From positions 1,131,160 through 1,195,159 of the forward strand of contig NZ_BMFK01000001.1 in assembly GCF_014638355.1 (NCBI RefSeq): a stretch of DNA of 64,000 nucleotides, in the 5' to 3' direction. Under the pieces are notes generated by a model. That model made no database searches. It was not told the origin of the DNA and was given only the letters and a program-made list of their open reading frames with translations. Position numbers and translations under genes: made by a program. Source of the DNA: Priestia taiwanensis (GTDB taxonomy: Bacteria > Bacillota > Bacilli > Bacillales > Bacillaceae_G). This document shows, piece after piece, positions 33,613-41,136 of this stretch. The first letter of the stretch is position 1. The number at the start of each line of letters is the position of its first letter.

Positions 33613-34682
33613 TTTAAAGCCCCCTGTGTTTGAAATATTTTTTTCGCATCATAACTCATATAGAAATATGTACTCGCTTTCAACTCATTACCAGCATCAA
33701 ACCATTCTTTTGCTAGTTCTTCACTATAAAGCATTACATCTTTCCATAAATCATATTCTTTAAAGTATTCAATAGCTTGTAAGAAAACCCCTTCTAGTTC
33801 ATCAACAAGTAAATGATTATTCTTTGCTTCCAAAATTGAAAAATGATGACGATACTTTTCTTCACACACTTTCAAGCCTTCTTCCACATACTTCGCTACT
33901 TCTTGTCTATGATTTAGCTTGAAGTGTTCTCGTGCTAATAAATAAATCGTTGTATCGTACTTATAATCTTCAATAGCTTCACTCAAATGTCGTATCGCTA
34001 CTTCTGACAACCCTTGATCTGCATACAACAATCCTAGATTATGTCGAACTCGCATAGCTAATGAATGTTCATTAGCTTTCTTGAAAATATCTAATGCCTC
34101 AAGTAAGTACTCTTCAGCAAGTTCATATTGCCCAAGTGTATTACACGCTGATCCCAATACATTTTTACAAGCACCTGTCTTAACTTCATACCCTTTGTGC
34201 CTAGAGAAAAATTCTTGTGCCTTTGTAGCATAATGAATTGCTAAAACTGGTTGGGATAAATAATATTGGAATGTGGAAATACGATAATTGAATTCTGCTT
34301 TCTCTACTTCATCAGGAATATGAATGAGTAAGCTTTCTGCAACTTCGTAATACTGTCGAGCATCACTATAATTACCAACTTCCATAGCATAGATGAATTT
34401 AAAGAAATGGTAGTAATAGTTTAAGAGATTATTGGTTTGTTCGTCTGTAATGGATTCATTTAAATCTTCCTTAAAATTCCCAACTAGCATTTCATATCTA
34501 AAATTTAGTAATCCATAGTAATTCAGAATATCTCGATCTTCTTCAATTCCATTAATTTTGCTATCAATTTCCTTTTTCAGCTGGCTTGCTTTGAGTACAC
34601 GTTGTACACGCATTTCTTGATACCAATCATTTAATAAATATGTAATCTCTTGTTTTGTAATAACACCTATCCCAACAATCAT
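33609..34682 (-). CDS. Rap family regulator (TPR phosphatase or transcription-factor antagonist)
   Basis: The 357-aa protein has an N-terminal three-helix bundle (VITKQEITYLLNDWYQEMR...) and a C-terminal set of TPR-like repeats (about 100-350, for example NTLGQYELAEEYLLEALDIF and RVRHNLGLLYADQGLSEVAIRHL). Rap proteins dephosphorylate Spo0F-P or block response regulators and are inhibited by Phr peptides. The phr gene follows with an ATGA overlap. The start is taken at ATG 34682 behind AAAGGAGG; ATG 34703 is also in frame. Sporulation or competence control is the likely role, but the target is unknown. Confidence 0.9.
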   Translation of the reverse strand: MIVGIGVITKQEITYLLNDWYQEMRVQRVLKASQLKKEIDSKINGIEEDRDILNYYGLLNFRYEMLVGNFKEDLNESITDEQTNNLLNYYYHFFKFIYAMEVGNYSDARQYYEVAESLLIHIPDEVEKAEFNYRISTFQYYLSQPVLAIHYATKAQEFFSRHKGYEVKTGACKNVLGSACNTLGQYELAEEYLLEALDIFKKANEHSLAMRVRHNLGLLYADQGLSEVAIRHLSEAIEDYKYDTTIYLLAREHFKLNHRQEVAKYVEEGLKVCEEKYRHHFSILEAKNNHLLVDELEGVFLQAIEYFKEYDLWKDVMLYSEELAKEWFDAGNELKASTYFYMSYDAKKIFQTQGALK

Positions 34683-34958
34683 TCCCTCCTTTCCTAGTTT
34701 CATAGTTCACTTATAGTATAATCCATTTCACTCCATTTAGAAACAAATAAATCTGAAAATTCAGTAATTATTCCACAGGAAATAATTACGTAGACAAAAC
34801 ATAAATAAACTGCATCCTAATTGCCAGATAAAAAACAACAATTAGAGTACAGTCTATTTTTATGTATATTAATTAAATATGCACATCCTAACCTAAGATC
34901 TACGCAGTAATACTGTCTAAAGTACCATTTCTCTGGGGTAATTTTATCGCATCTAACA
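34683..34958. other. Gap upstream of rap with no recognised gene
   Basis: AT-rich stretch. It should hold the rap promoter. A 20-codon open frame continues from the GNAT fragment, but nothing convincing is seen. Confidence 0.35.
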
Positions 34959-35072
34959 TCATAAGCTTAATACTGTGTGTATTTCTTCCACACCATAATC
35001 CCAACCAACAGAAGTTGATAACTGAATAAGTTTATCTATACTAGCACTGGTTAATTTGTAAACCGATAATAC
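34959..35072 (-). pseudogene. N-terminal fragment of a GNAT acetyltransferase
   Basis: The frame encodes VYKLTSASIDKLIQLSTSVG, then WDYGVEEIHTVLSL, before a TGA. It resembles the N-terminal block of the GNAT gene at 29642-30487 (SIEQLNYKDVTKLLDLIYSVGW). It has no start codon and no remaining catalytic region, so it is a degraded copy. Confidence 0.5.
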
Positions 35073-35100
35073 AGTTGTTTAATTTTGTTATAAAAATATA

Positions 35101-35140
35101 AAGAGCCTTGTTACAATCTGGTGTGTAGTAAGGCTCTTTA
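35101..35140. terminator. Hairpin terminator-like structure
   Basis: AAGAGCCTT...AAGGCTCTT form a perfect 9-base stem (extended with one mismatch), in the gap upstream of rap. The gene it serves is unclear. Confidence 0.5.
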
Positions 35141-35154
35141 AAGTTGTTTAATTT
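35139..35154. repeat. Inverted repeat left copy (AAAGTTGTTTAAT type)
   Basis: TAAAGTTGTTTAATTT is exactly inverted at 36038-36053. Looser copies occur at 35073-35083, 35197-35208 and, inverted, 35999-36008. Confidence 0.65.
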
Positions 35155-35208
35155 CTATACATTTAAAAGGTATTTGTACTTAAAAATCATTAATAAAGTT
35201 GTTTCATT

Positions 35209-35242
35209 CTTATTGAACTAAAGCACCCGTTAGTGAAACAAG
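35209..35242. repeat. Direct repeat copy 1 beside the GNAT gene
   Basis: The sequence CTTATTGAACTAAAGCACCC followed by GTTAGTGAAACAAG recurs almost unchanged at 35961-35995. Each copy is an imperfect hairpin (TTGAACTAA/TTAGTGAAA). Confidence 0.65.
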
Positions 35243-35297
35243 AACACTTATGAAACAATCGCGCCCGTTTATGGAAATGTGTTTCATTTTCATATGC

Positions 35298-35744
35298 TCA
35301 GACATTTTTTTCTCGTATGTACAACCGCATATAAAGATAACCATTCTCCATATCGTCTGTTATTTCAAAGCCTATGTTGCTCCAAAATTTTTGTGCAGTT
35401 TTATTTTCTGGTTTAATCGGTACGGAAATCCTTCTTGCATTATATTCTTTACACAAATAATCAATACAAAGCTTAGCCGCTACTGAACCATAGCCTCTTT
35501 TTTGAAAACGGCTATCTATCATAAAATTTATGATTTGGGGGTTGTTATTGCCAATATACATTGAAACATAGCCCACCATCATATTATCGGCATAAATTGC
35601 AAAGGGGCGTGCACCATCATAAAGCACCCAAGCTTCGGCTAAAGACCACGCTACAGCGTCTACAAAATCCTCATCGATCGCAGTTGCATGCAAATTTAAA
35701 CATTCTCCATAATTATCCTCATTAATTGTTCTTAACTCCACCAA
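35298..35744 (-). CDS. GNAT N-acetyltransferase within repeats
   Basis: The 148-aa protein has NFMIDSRFQKRGYGSVAAKLCIDYL (about 74-98) with the Q/R-x-x-G-x-G/A acetyl-CoA motif and ENKTAQKFWSNIGFEI. The GTG at 35744 has GGAAGGTGAT upstream. It is bracketed by direct repeats (35209, 35961) and inverted repeats (35139, 36038), suggesting it came in as a cassette. Substrate unknown. Confidence 0.82.
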   Translation of the reverse strand: MVELRTINEDNYGECLNLHATAIDEDFVDAVAWSLAEAWVLYDGARPFAIYADNMMVGYVSMYIGNNNPQIINFMIDSRFQKRGYGSVAAKLCIDYLCKEYNARRISVPIKPENKTAQKFWSNIGFEITDDMENGYLYMRLYIREKNV

Positions 35745-35960
35745 AAAATATCACCTTCCAAACATAGTTAAGGATGTTTAATGTAAATAATTCAACTTTT
35801 GAAAAGTCGAATTAGCAAATAAATCTTAATACAACCTGGAAATTCTAGAACTTAATGCTCCAATTGATTTTAAATCAATTCTCCTTGATACGATTGAAAG
35901 GAATAAAGGTTCCAATTTTTAATAAATTTCCCATTTAAAAATGTCGAAAATCCATTTTTC

Positions 35961-35995
35961 CTTATTGAACTAAACTGCACCGTTAGTGAAAGAAG
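35961..35995. repeat. Direct repeat copy 2 beside the GNAT gene
   Basis: CTTATTGAACTAAA...GCACCGTTAGTGAAAGAAG, differing from copy 1 at a few positions. Confidence 0.65.
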
Positions 35996-36037
35996 GATTT
36001 TTAAACAACTATATTATTTTTTAAATGACTTTATTGT

Positions 36038-36053
36038 AAATTAAACAACTTTA
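36038..36053. repeat. Inverted repeat right copy
   Basis: AAATTAAACAACTTTA is the exact reverse complement of 35139-35154. Confidence 0.65.
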
Positions 36054-36103
36054 TTATCTCTGCACATAATTCTCTTATAAGATTCATGCTCTAGCCGCTA
36101 CTC

Positions 36104-36451
36104 TTATATCTTCTGCATATGCGTTTCTTTAAAACTAGATGAATATTTAAGGCCATATCCTAACAATCGATCCATTCCAATATGAGCCGTCCAAATTAAG
36201 CCAATCATATACATCAAATCAAGTTCTACTGCTACACCGATTAACGTAACTAGAACAGACACGGCATACGTATGGAATAAGTTATACACTTGTGCTCCTA
36301 ATCGGACATTTAGTAAATATGCTAACGCAGATAAATCTGGAGCTAATAATAACAATATAAATAACCACCAACTAAAATCATTTATATAGTACATATACAT
36401 CGCCACAAACAATACAACAAGACCTTCCACATGTATTAATTTCTTTACCAT
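36104..36451 (-). CDS. DUF4260 family membrane protein
   Basis: The 115-aa protein has four hydrophobic segments and the DUF4260 signature (LLLLAPDLSALAYLLNVRLGAQVYNLFHTY, IGLIWTAHIGMDRLLGYGLKY). Its conserved charged/His positions suggest a metal or small-ligand site, but function is unknown. It follows the HAD gene by 5 bases on the same strand. Confidence 0.83.
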   Translation of the reverse strand: MVKKLIHVEGLVVLFVAMYMYYINDFSWWLFILLLLAPDLSALAYLLNVRLGAQVYNLFHTYAVSVLVTLIGVAVELDLMYMIGLIWTAHIGMDRLLGYGLKYSSSFKETHMQKI

Positions 36452-36456
36452 ATGTA

Positions 36457-37242
36457 TTACCTACTTATCACTACACGATATTCTTTGGCTAATTCTTTTA
36501 ATCTATCAATAATCCCTTTCTCACATAACTCGTCTAGCACAATCGAATCTTTCGCATGAGGAGCTAAATCTACATGATTGCCAATCATCACTGTGTGAAG
36601 GGCATGCTTGAACATACTAATATCATTTGCATCATTACCAAATGCAATGTACTCTCCTGCTTTAACACCTAGCGTTTGTAGTGCATTCCACTTATCAATA
36701 TGTTGAGGACTAACGTCTAATACATTTTCATTTCGATGTGTATGTACAACGACAGGCAATGTATGCAATTGCTCTGCTAGTTGTTCCATATCCGCCGCAG
36801 TTAAAAGTAATATTTTTACAATGGAGCGTAATTCTCCAACTGAAACACAGTTAGCTAACTTATCCGCATCAACATTTAATAGTATTGGGTGATCAATTGG
36901 GCCTGTATATGCATAGTCCCAGTCACTATCAATCAAATACGTTGCTCCATATTTTTTAATAAAAGAGAGAATTTGAGTTAATGTTTGTTGATCAAATTCC
37001 TTCGCATACACTAACTTTCCATTTTGAGAAATAAGTGAACCATTACCGCCTATAAGCGTATGTTGATGAAAACGTGAATGTAAAACTGGTAACATATCAC
37101 GAATTGGTCTTGCTGAGGCAAAAATAACTTCATGTCCCTCATTCTCTAGGTTATTCAAACACGTAAGAATCTCTTCTGAAACTGGCTGACCTTTAAAACA
37201 AATCGTTCCGTCTAAATCGAATACAAATTTCAAGCTTGCCAC
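36457..37242 (-). CDS. HAD-superfamily Cof-type phosphatase
   Basis: The 261-aa protein has motif I VFDLDGTICF (about 6-15), motif II FASARP, and motif III/IV AFGNDANDISMFKHA (about 197-211). Cof-type HAD enzymes dephosphorylate sugar phosphates or flavin precursors. The start is GTG 37242 (TTG 37233 is also possible). It is followed at once by the DUF4260 gene. Substrate unknown. Confidence 0.87.
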   Translation of the reverse strand: MASLKFVFDLDGTICFKGQPVSEEILTCLNNLENEGHEVIFASARPIRDMLPVLHSRFHQHTLIGGNGSLISQNGKLVYAKEFDQQTLTQILSFIKKYGATYLIDSDWDYAYTGPIDHPILLNVDADKLANCVSVGELRSIVKILLLTAADMEQLAEQLHTLPVVVHTHRNENVLDVSPQHIDKWNALQTLGVKAGEYIAFGNDANDISMFKHALHTVMIGNHVDLAPHAKDSIVLDELCEKGIIDRLKELAKEYRVVISR

Positions 37243-37483
37243 TTCCTTTTTCCTTTGATAATGAGCTTCTCTTTCTTATATGTTATAATTTACCACAAAA
37301 CATTCAATCTACAAATCTTTTGCCTATGATAAACGTAAGAAACACATCTATTTACGCCTCTCAAAGTAATTTCTACTAAGAAAGTTCCATATCACTTCTT
37401 CTCTTCATAGTCACTAGTAATATAATTGCCATCGATTGGATATATCCCTCTTCCAACAATGCAAATAAAATCAAACATTTCAT

Positions 37484-37512
37484 TTGCAAGAAAGTTCCGA
37501 ATATAAGATACT
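37484..37512 (+). promoter_or_regulatory. msrA promoter (in a 303-base gap)
   Basis: TTGCAA (37484-37489) and GATACT (37507-37512) are 17 bases apart, 33 bases before the msrA start. The rest of the gap 37243-37545 shows nothing else. Confidence 0.45.
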
Positions 37513-37545
37513 ATACAGAAATACTTATTACGGAGGATAGCATCA

Positions 37546-38073
37546 ATGACCGAAAAAACATACGAACTCGCAACTTTTGCTGGAGGGTGCTTCTGGTGCA
37601 TGGTAAAACCTTTTGATGAATTACCAGGAATTCATCGCGTTATTTCCGGTTATGCTGGTGGACATATAGAGAATCCAACATATGAAGATGTGAAAACTGG
37701 TACATCAGGGCATGTCGAAGTTGTCCAAATTACATTCGATCCAGTCATCTTCCCTTATCAAAAATTACTAAATCTATACTGGCCACAAATTGATCCAACT
37801 GACGACGATGGACAATTCTTCGATCGTGGACCATCATATCGCACAGTTATTTTCTATCATAATGAAACACAAAAAGAACTAGCTGAAAAATCAAAGCTAT
37901 CCCTTCAGGAAAGTGGTAGATTTAAAAAGCCAATTGTAACTGAAATTCGCCCAGCTGCACCTTTTTATGAAGCAGAAGAATACCATCAACATTTCTACAA
38001 AAAGAATCCAGACAAATACAAGCAAGAACGTATTGAATCTGGACGAGATGCTTTTATTAAAGAAAATTGGTAA
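37546..38073 (+). CDS. msrA: Peptide methionine sulfoxide reductase MsrA
   Basis: The 175-aa protein has the catalytic motif GGCFWC (Cys15, with Cys18), then GVISGYAGGH-like VISGYAGGHIENPTYEDVKTGTSGHVEVVQ, and the C-terminal EEYHQHFYKKNPDKY, all diagnostic of MsrA. It reduces methionine-S-sulfoxide in oxidatively damaged proteins using thioredoxin. GGAGGATAGC precedes the ATG. No msrB is adjacent, so it is a stand-alone unit. Confidence 0.95.
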   Translation: MTEKTYELATFAGGCFWCMVKPFDELPGIHRVISGYAGGHIENPTYEDVKTGTSGHVEVVQITFDPVIFPYQKLLNLYWPQIDPTDDDGQFFDRGPSYRTVIFYHNETQKELAEKSKLSLQESGRFKKPIVTEIRPAAPFYEAEEYHQHFYKKNPDKYKQERIESGRDAFIKENW

Positions 38074-38081
38074 CAAAAAAC

Positions 38082-38107
38082 ACCCTCAAGTTATTTCACT
38101 TGAGGGT
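38082..38107. terminator. Bidirectional terminator
   Basis: ACCCTCAAGT and ACTTGAGGGT pair perfectly between the convergent msrA and FusB-like genes. Confidence 0.85.
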
Positions 38108-38110
38108 TCA

Positions 38111-38752
38111 TTATTTCTTTAACAAATCAATAAAGTCATGTAACTTTTGAACTGATATAATGTTCTGATTACAACTAACACTATCCTTACAAATATAGTT
38201 TCCTCGCTTTACAAATGTACCAAGTACTTCTCCCTTTTTCTCATGAAGAAACATCCCGACTTCTTCTAGCCTATTACATAGTGTACAAATTCCTTTTTGG
38301 TGAATAGGTTGAAATGTCCCGTCTATCCCAATGAGCCTATCTCCATGTTTTGTAATAATATATCTTTTGTTTGTTCCACTGTCCTCCCAGCCCAAATATG
38401 TTATTTCCATTAAATTTATATTATCTACCTTTGGTAATTTTAATTTTTTTGCTTTTGGAAATAGTTTCTTCACTGTTTGCTGTGTTACTTCTGGGAATGG
38501 AATGACATACGGATGTAGCTTCAATAAGAATAGCTCTGCTTCCTCCCTATTTTTCACATCACGAATCATTTCAATTAATACTTGTTGTTCCTTATTTACG
38601 TAATTGAATACAGATAATACTTTCTCCATTGCTAATGATTTTAGTGCTTCCACAACACTTCTATCGTTTGCTGCGGTATGACCATTTACAAGGTTATACG
38701 CTTGTTGTCTTATCAAATTATATTCTTCATTTCTAATAAATGCTTCCATCAT
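38111..38752 (-). CDS. FusB/FusC-family EF-G-binding protein
   Basis: The 213-aa protein matches FusB-type proteins: an N-terminal helical domain (about 1-75) and a C-terminal domain carrying a four-Cys zinc finger, CTLC (about 157-160) and YICKDSVSC (about 190-198). FusB-family proteins bind EF-G and release it from ribosomes blocked by fusidic acid. Chromosomal members in Firmicutes may give intrinsic tolerance or help in normal ribosome recycling. ATG 38752 is chosen because AAAGGAG lies at the right distance. It is close to other putative translation-linked genes. Confidence 0.88.
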   Translation of the reverse strand: MMEAFIRNEEYNLIRQQAYNLVNGHTAANDRSVVEALKSLAMEKVLSVFNYVNKEQQVLIEMIRDVKNREEAELFLLKLHPYVIPFPEVTQQTVKKLFPKAKKLKLPKVDNINLMEITYLGWEDSGTNKRYIITKHGDRLIGIDGTFQPIHQKGICTLCNRLEEVGMFLHEKKGEVLGTFVKRGNYICKDSVSCNQNIISVQKLHDFIDLLKK

Positions 38753-38845
38753 ACTATTCTCCTTTTTCATTATGTATTATTAGTGTATACATTCGAGCGA
38801 AAAGAGAAAATGTAGTAAACGATTTAGAACAAAACTTTACATACG

Positions 38846-38879
38846 AAAAAATGAGCAGGAAATACTCCCACTCATTTTC
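38846..38879 (-). terminator. Terminator of the CD3324-type gene
   Basis: AAAATGAG/CTCATTTT stem with T run on the minus strand, overlapping the gene's stop codon. Confidence 0.75.
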
Positions 38880-39135
38880 GATATACAATCTTCTTAATAG
38901 ATTCTATTGACAGAAAATACTCATCTGCTAATTGTTGAATGGGTCTACCATTCCGAAAAGCTTCTTTAATTGCATCATTTCGTTCATCAAGTAGCTGCCT
39001 CGCTCCTGAGCGACTTCCCCATTTAGAATGAGTATCTTCTTTCTTCGGTATATAAATCATTTCACCTTGTACATATTGTTGAATTTCCGCAATTAATGCC
39101 TCAGGTAAAACAGTGTTTACATTCACATATTTCAT
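38872..39135 (-). CDS. CD3324 family protein, Mor-like helix-turn-helix
   Basis: The 87-aa protein begins MKYVNVNTVLPEALIAEIQQYVQGEMIYIPKKE and ends with RNDAIKEAFRNGRPIQQLADEYFLSIESIKKIVYRK. The N-terminal dimerisation hairpin and C-terminal helix-turn-helix match the CD3324 family, related to Mor activators. A DNA-binding role is likely. The 5' region contains a promoter and strong alternative RNA pairings. AAGGAG precedes the ATG. Confidence 0.85.
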   Translation of the reverse strand: MKYVNVNTVLPEALIAEIQQYVQGEMIYIPKKEDTHSKWGSRSGARQLLDERNDAIKEAFRNGRPIQQLADEYFLSIESIKKIVYRK

Positions 39136-39300
39136 AACGCTCGCTCCTTATTTATGAAATCGAATAAGGTGCAAAGCAAAGTATGATGAATGTTAATTGG
39201 CGACTTTCCTATTCAGTCTACCTCATGCAAAGAATCGCCACACCATACTTGGCTTTGCATGAGACGTTCCACTATGTGACAACTTCGAATTTATTGTCAA
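39136..39300 (-). promoter_or_regulatory. Promoter and structured leader of the CD3324-type gene
   Basis: Minus-strand TTGACA (39295-39300) and CATAGT (39271-39276) are 18 bases apart. The leader then shows CTCATGCAAAG/CTTTGCATGAG (39222-39263), and the same central block can instead pair CATACTTGGCTTTG (39244-39257) with CAAAGCAAAGTATG (39172-39185). A third pairing, TGGCGA/TCGCCA, is possible. Mutually exclusive helices are a hallmark of RNA switches. No known riboswitch class is recognised. Confidence 0.55.
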
Positions 39301-39342
39301 CATAAACACCTCCCGTCATAACTGTGGTTTTATTATATGACA

Positions 39343-40161
39343 TTATGTTACTTCTGTCCGCTGAATCCACTCATATACAAGCGATTGATACACTTCTTCC
39401 TGCTCTATTTGTAAATTATGCCCCGCCTTATCAAGTACAACAAACGATGCTCGTGGATAATTCTCTAGTATATTCCACGCATCTTTATATCCTACAACTG
39501 AATCTTGTTTGCCCATTAAGAACAGCATCGGTTTCTTGAACTTTTCGCTTAATGTATCCACATTAAATGAAAATGCGTATCCATTTGCTCTATATCGTTC
39601 TAAAAATTCCGCATCAGCTAACCTTGCCCCAGATAATATCTCTTTCTCGTATCGCTTATAAATAGATTTACTTTGAACGACTGACAATGAAGCAAAACTC
39701 TCTGCCCCTTCTACAGGTAGCTTCTGCAATAACCCCTTATCTTCTACTAAACAAACATGTTCTGGCACTGTTCTTTGTTGCATAGCGGCTATAATCACTG
39801 GACAAAGCAATAGCAATCCATCTATCCTATTCGCCATACGATAAATAATCCCTCGTGCCAAATACCCACCGTATGATTCTCCGGCTAATAAGAAGTTTTC
39901 ATGTGGAATAATAGTGTTTATAAAGTGAATAAGAATGTCCAGCATGACATCTGCATTCTCAATCCAATCTGCACTCTCAGATTTCCCCATTCCAGGTAAG
40001 TCAATATATATTCTTCTATAACCATCTTGATTCTCTAAAATGGGCTCCATACACCCTGTCATTACTCGGTGATTTAATAAAAAACCGTGCAACATAATAA
40101 TAGGTTTTCCCGTTCCTATTTCTTCATAGTTAATGGAAATATCATTGATTTTAAACTCCAT
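39343..40161 (-). CDS. Alpha/beta-hydrolase
   Basis: The 272-aa protein has the oxyanion-hole MLHGFLLNH, the nucleophile elbow GESYGGYLARG (about 93-103) and a catalytic His in KAGHNLQIEQEE. Acid is likely the Asp in GKQDSVVGY. Substrate is unknown. AGGAGAAGG precedes the ATG. It follows the MBL-fold gene by 20 bases, so they may be co-transcribed. Confidence 0.88.
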   Translation of the reverse strand: MEFKINDISINYEEIGTGKPIIMLHGFLLNHRVMTGCMEPILENQDGYRRIYIDLPGMGKSESADWIENADVMLDILIHFINTIIPHENFLLAGESYGGYLARGIIYRMANRIDGLLLLCPVIIAAMQQRTVPEHVCLVEDKGLLQKLPVEGAESFASLSVVQSKSIYKRYEKEILSGARLADAEFLERYRANGYAFSFNVDTLSEKFKKPMLFLMGKQDSVVGYKDAWNILENYPRASFVVLDKAGHNLQIEQEEVYQSLVYEWIQRTEVT

Positions 40162-40181
40162 CTATCCTTCTCCTAACAACA

Positions 40182-41006
40182 TTAAGTGTTAAACAATGTC
40201 CCTTCCAATGCTTTTACATACCTCTTGGCAGACCTTTGAACCGCTTCATTTGCATTTTCATTGACAACCTTTTGAAATGCATTATATAACCGATCAAACG
40301 GTACATCCTTTACCTTATTTACCATTTCTTTTACTTTGTTAGCCGGCAACGGAATTAAATTAGGATAACTGTACATAAAACTTACCCACTGCTGATCCTC
40401 AACAACTTGAATAATATCACCCGTTAGAAGAATACCGTCTTTTTTGTTATCTCCTTGCCAATGCAATACAGCGCCACCTTTAAAATGACCACCTAAACGA
40501 TAAATAGTAATCTCTTCATTTATAGATAGCGAGTCTCCCGACCAAAAAACAATCCGTTCACTTGGGCGCATTACCCATTCTTTATCATCTTCATGAATAT
40601 AAATAGGCACATCAAAAACTTCTGCCCATTCTACTTGAGTCGAATAATAATGAGGATGAGAGAGAGCAATAGCATGAATGCCACCCAATTCTTTTATCTC
40701 TTGGATAGTAATGTCATCTAAATATGTAATGCAGTCCCATAACATGTTGAAATTCGTACCAGTAATAAGAAATGCATTTTGTCCGATGGCAAACTTTTTC
40801 TCTGTATGGATTCGATACAACCCGTCTTCTTGTTGAACTATTTCATTACGGTACAGATTACTTCCCCGCATTTCTCTAAGTGTCGTCCATTCTTGACCCG
40901 ATACGTTAACATATTGTCTTTCCTCACTACAAATCGTACATATACTAGGAACTTCTTCACTCTTTTCATATTGAACACCACAAGTAGTACAAATATAATG
41001 CAACAT
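40182..41006 (-). CDS. Rubredoxin-like zinc-ribbon plus MBL-fold protein
   Basis: The 274-aa protein begins with a zinc-ribbon (C-x2-C...C-x2-C: YICTTCG and SICTICS, about 5-27) and continues with a metallo-beta-lactamase fold. The usual HxHxDH is SHPHYYST, so the Asp and second His are missing; GHFKGGAVLHW and TGDI still mark later positions. Catalysis may therefore be altered or lost. ATG 41006 is used with AAAGGGG upstream; GTG 41015 is possible. Function unknown. Confidence 0.78.
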   Translation of the reverse strand: MLHYICTTCGVQYEKSEEVPSICTICSEERQYVNVSGQEWTTLREMRGSNLYRNEIVQQEDGLYRIHTEKKFAIGQNAFLITGTNFNMLWDCITYLDDITIQEIKELGGIHAIALSHPHYYSTQVEWAEVFDVPIYIHEDDKEWVMRPSERIVFWSGDSLSINEEITIYRLGGHFKGGAVLHWQGDNKKDGILLTGDIIQVVEDQQWVSFMYSYPNLIPLPANKVKEMVNKVKDVPFDRLYNAFQKVVNENANEAVQRSAKRYVKALEGTLFNT

Positions 41007-41089
41007 ATCTTCCACCCCTTTGGTAAATAGATTAGTTTCATTATATACCCAAAAGGCAGAATATTGACATTATTAACCATTACAAAAAA

Positions 41090-41116
41090 ACGGATTTAAC
41101 ATATAGTTAAATCCGT
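41090..41116 (-). terminator. Rho-independent terminator of the MFS gene
   Basis: ACGGATTTAAC/GTTAAATCCGT is a perfect stem with T run on the minus strand. Confidence 0.88.
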
Positions 41117-41136
41117 CTAACACCTTACTTGTATAT

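Larger units (their letters stand above)
35745..36103. other. Gap with repeat copies
   Basis: No gene is recognised. It holds the second direct-repeat copy (35961-35995), the right inverted-repeat copy (36038-36053) and a further TTAAACAACT at 36001-36010. ATTGATTTTAAATCAAT (about 35862-35878) is an additional palindrome. Confidence 0.45.

Noticed and set aside
37392..37601. Minus-strand 69-codon ORF at the msrA start
   Set aside because: It overlaps the msrA promoter and start and has no supporting signals.
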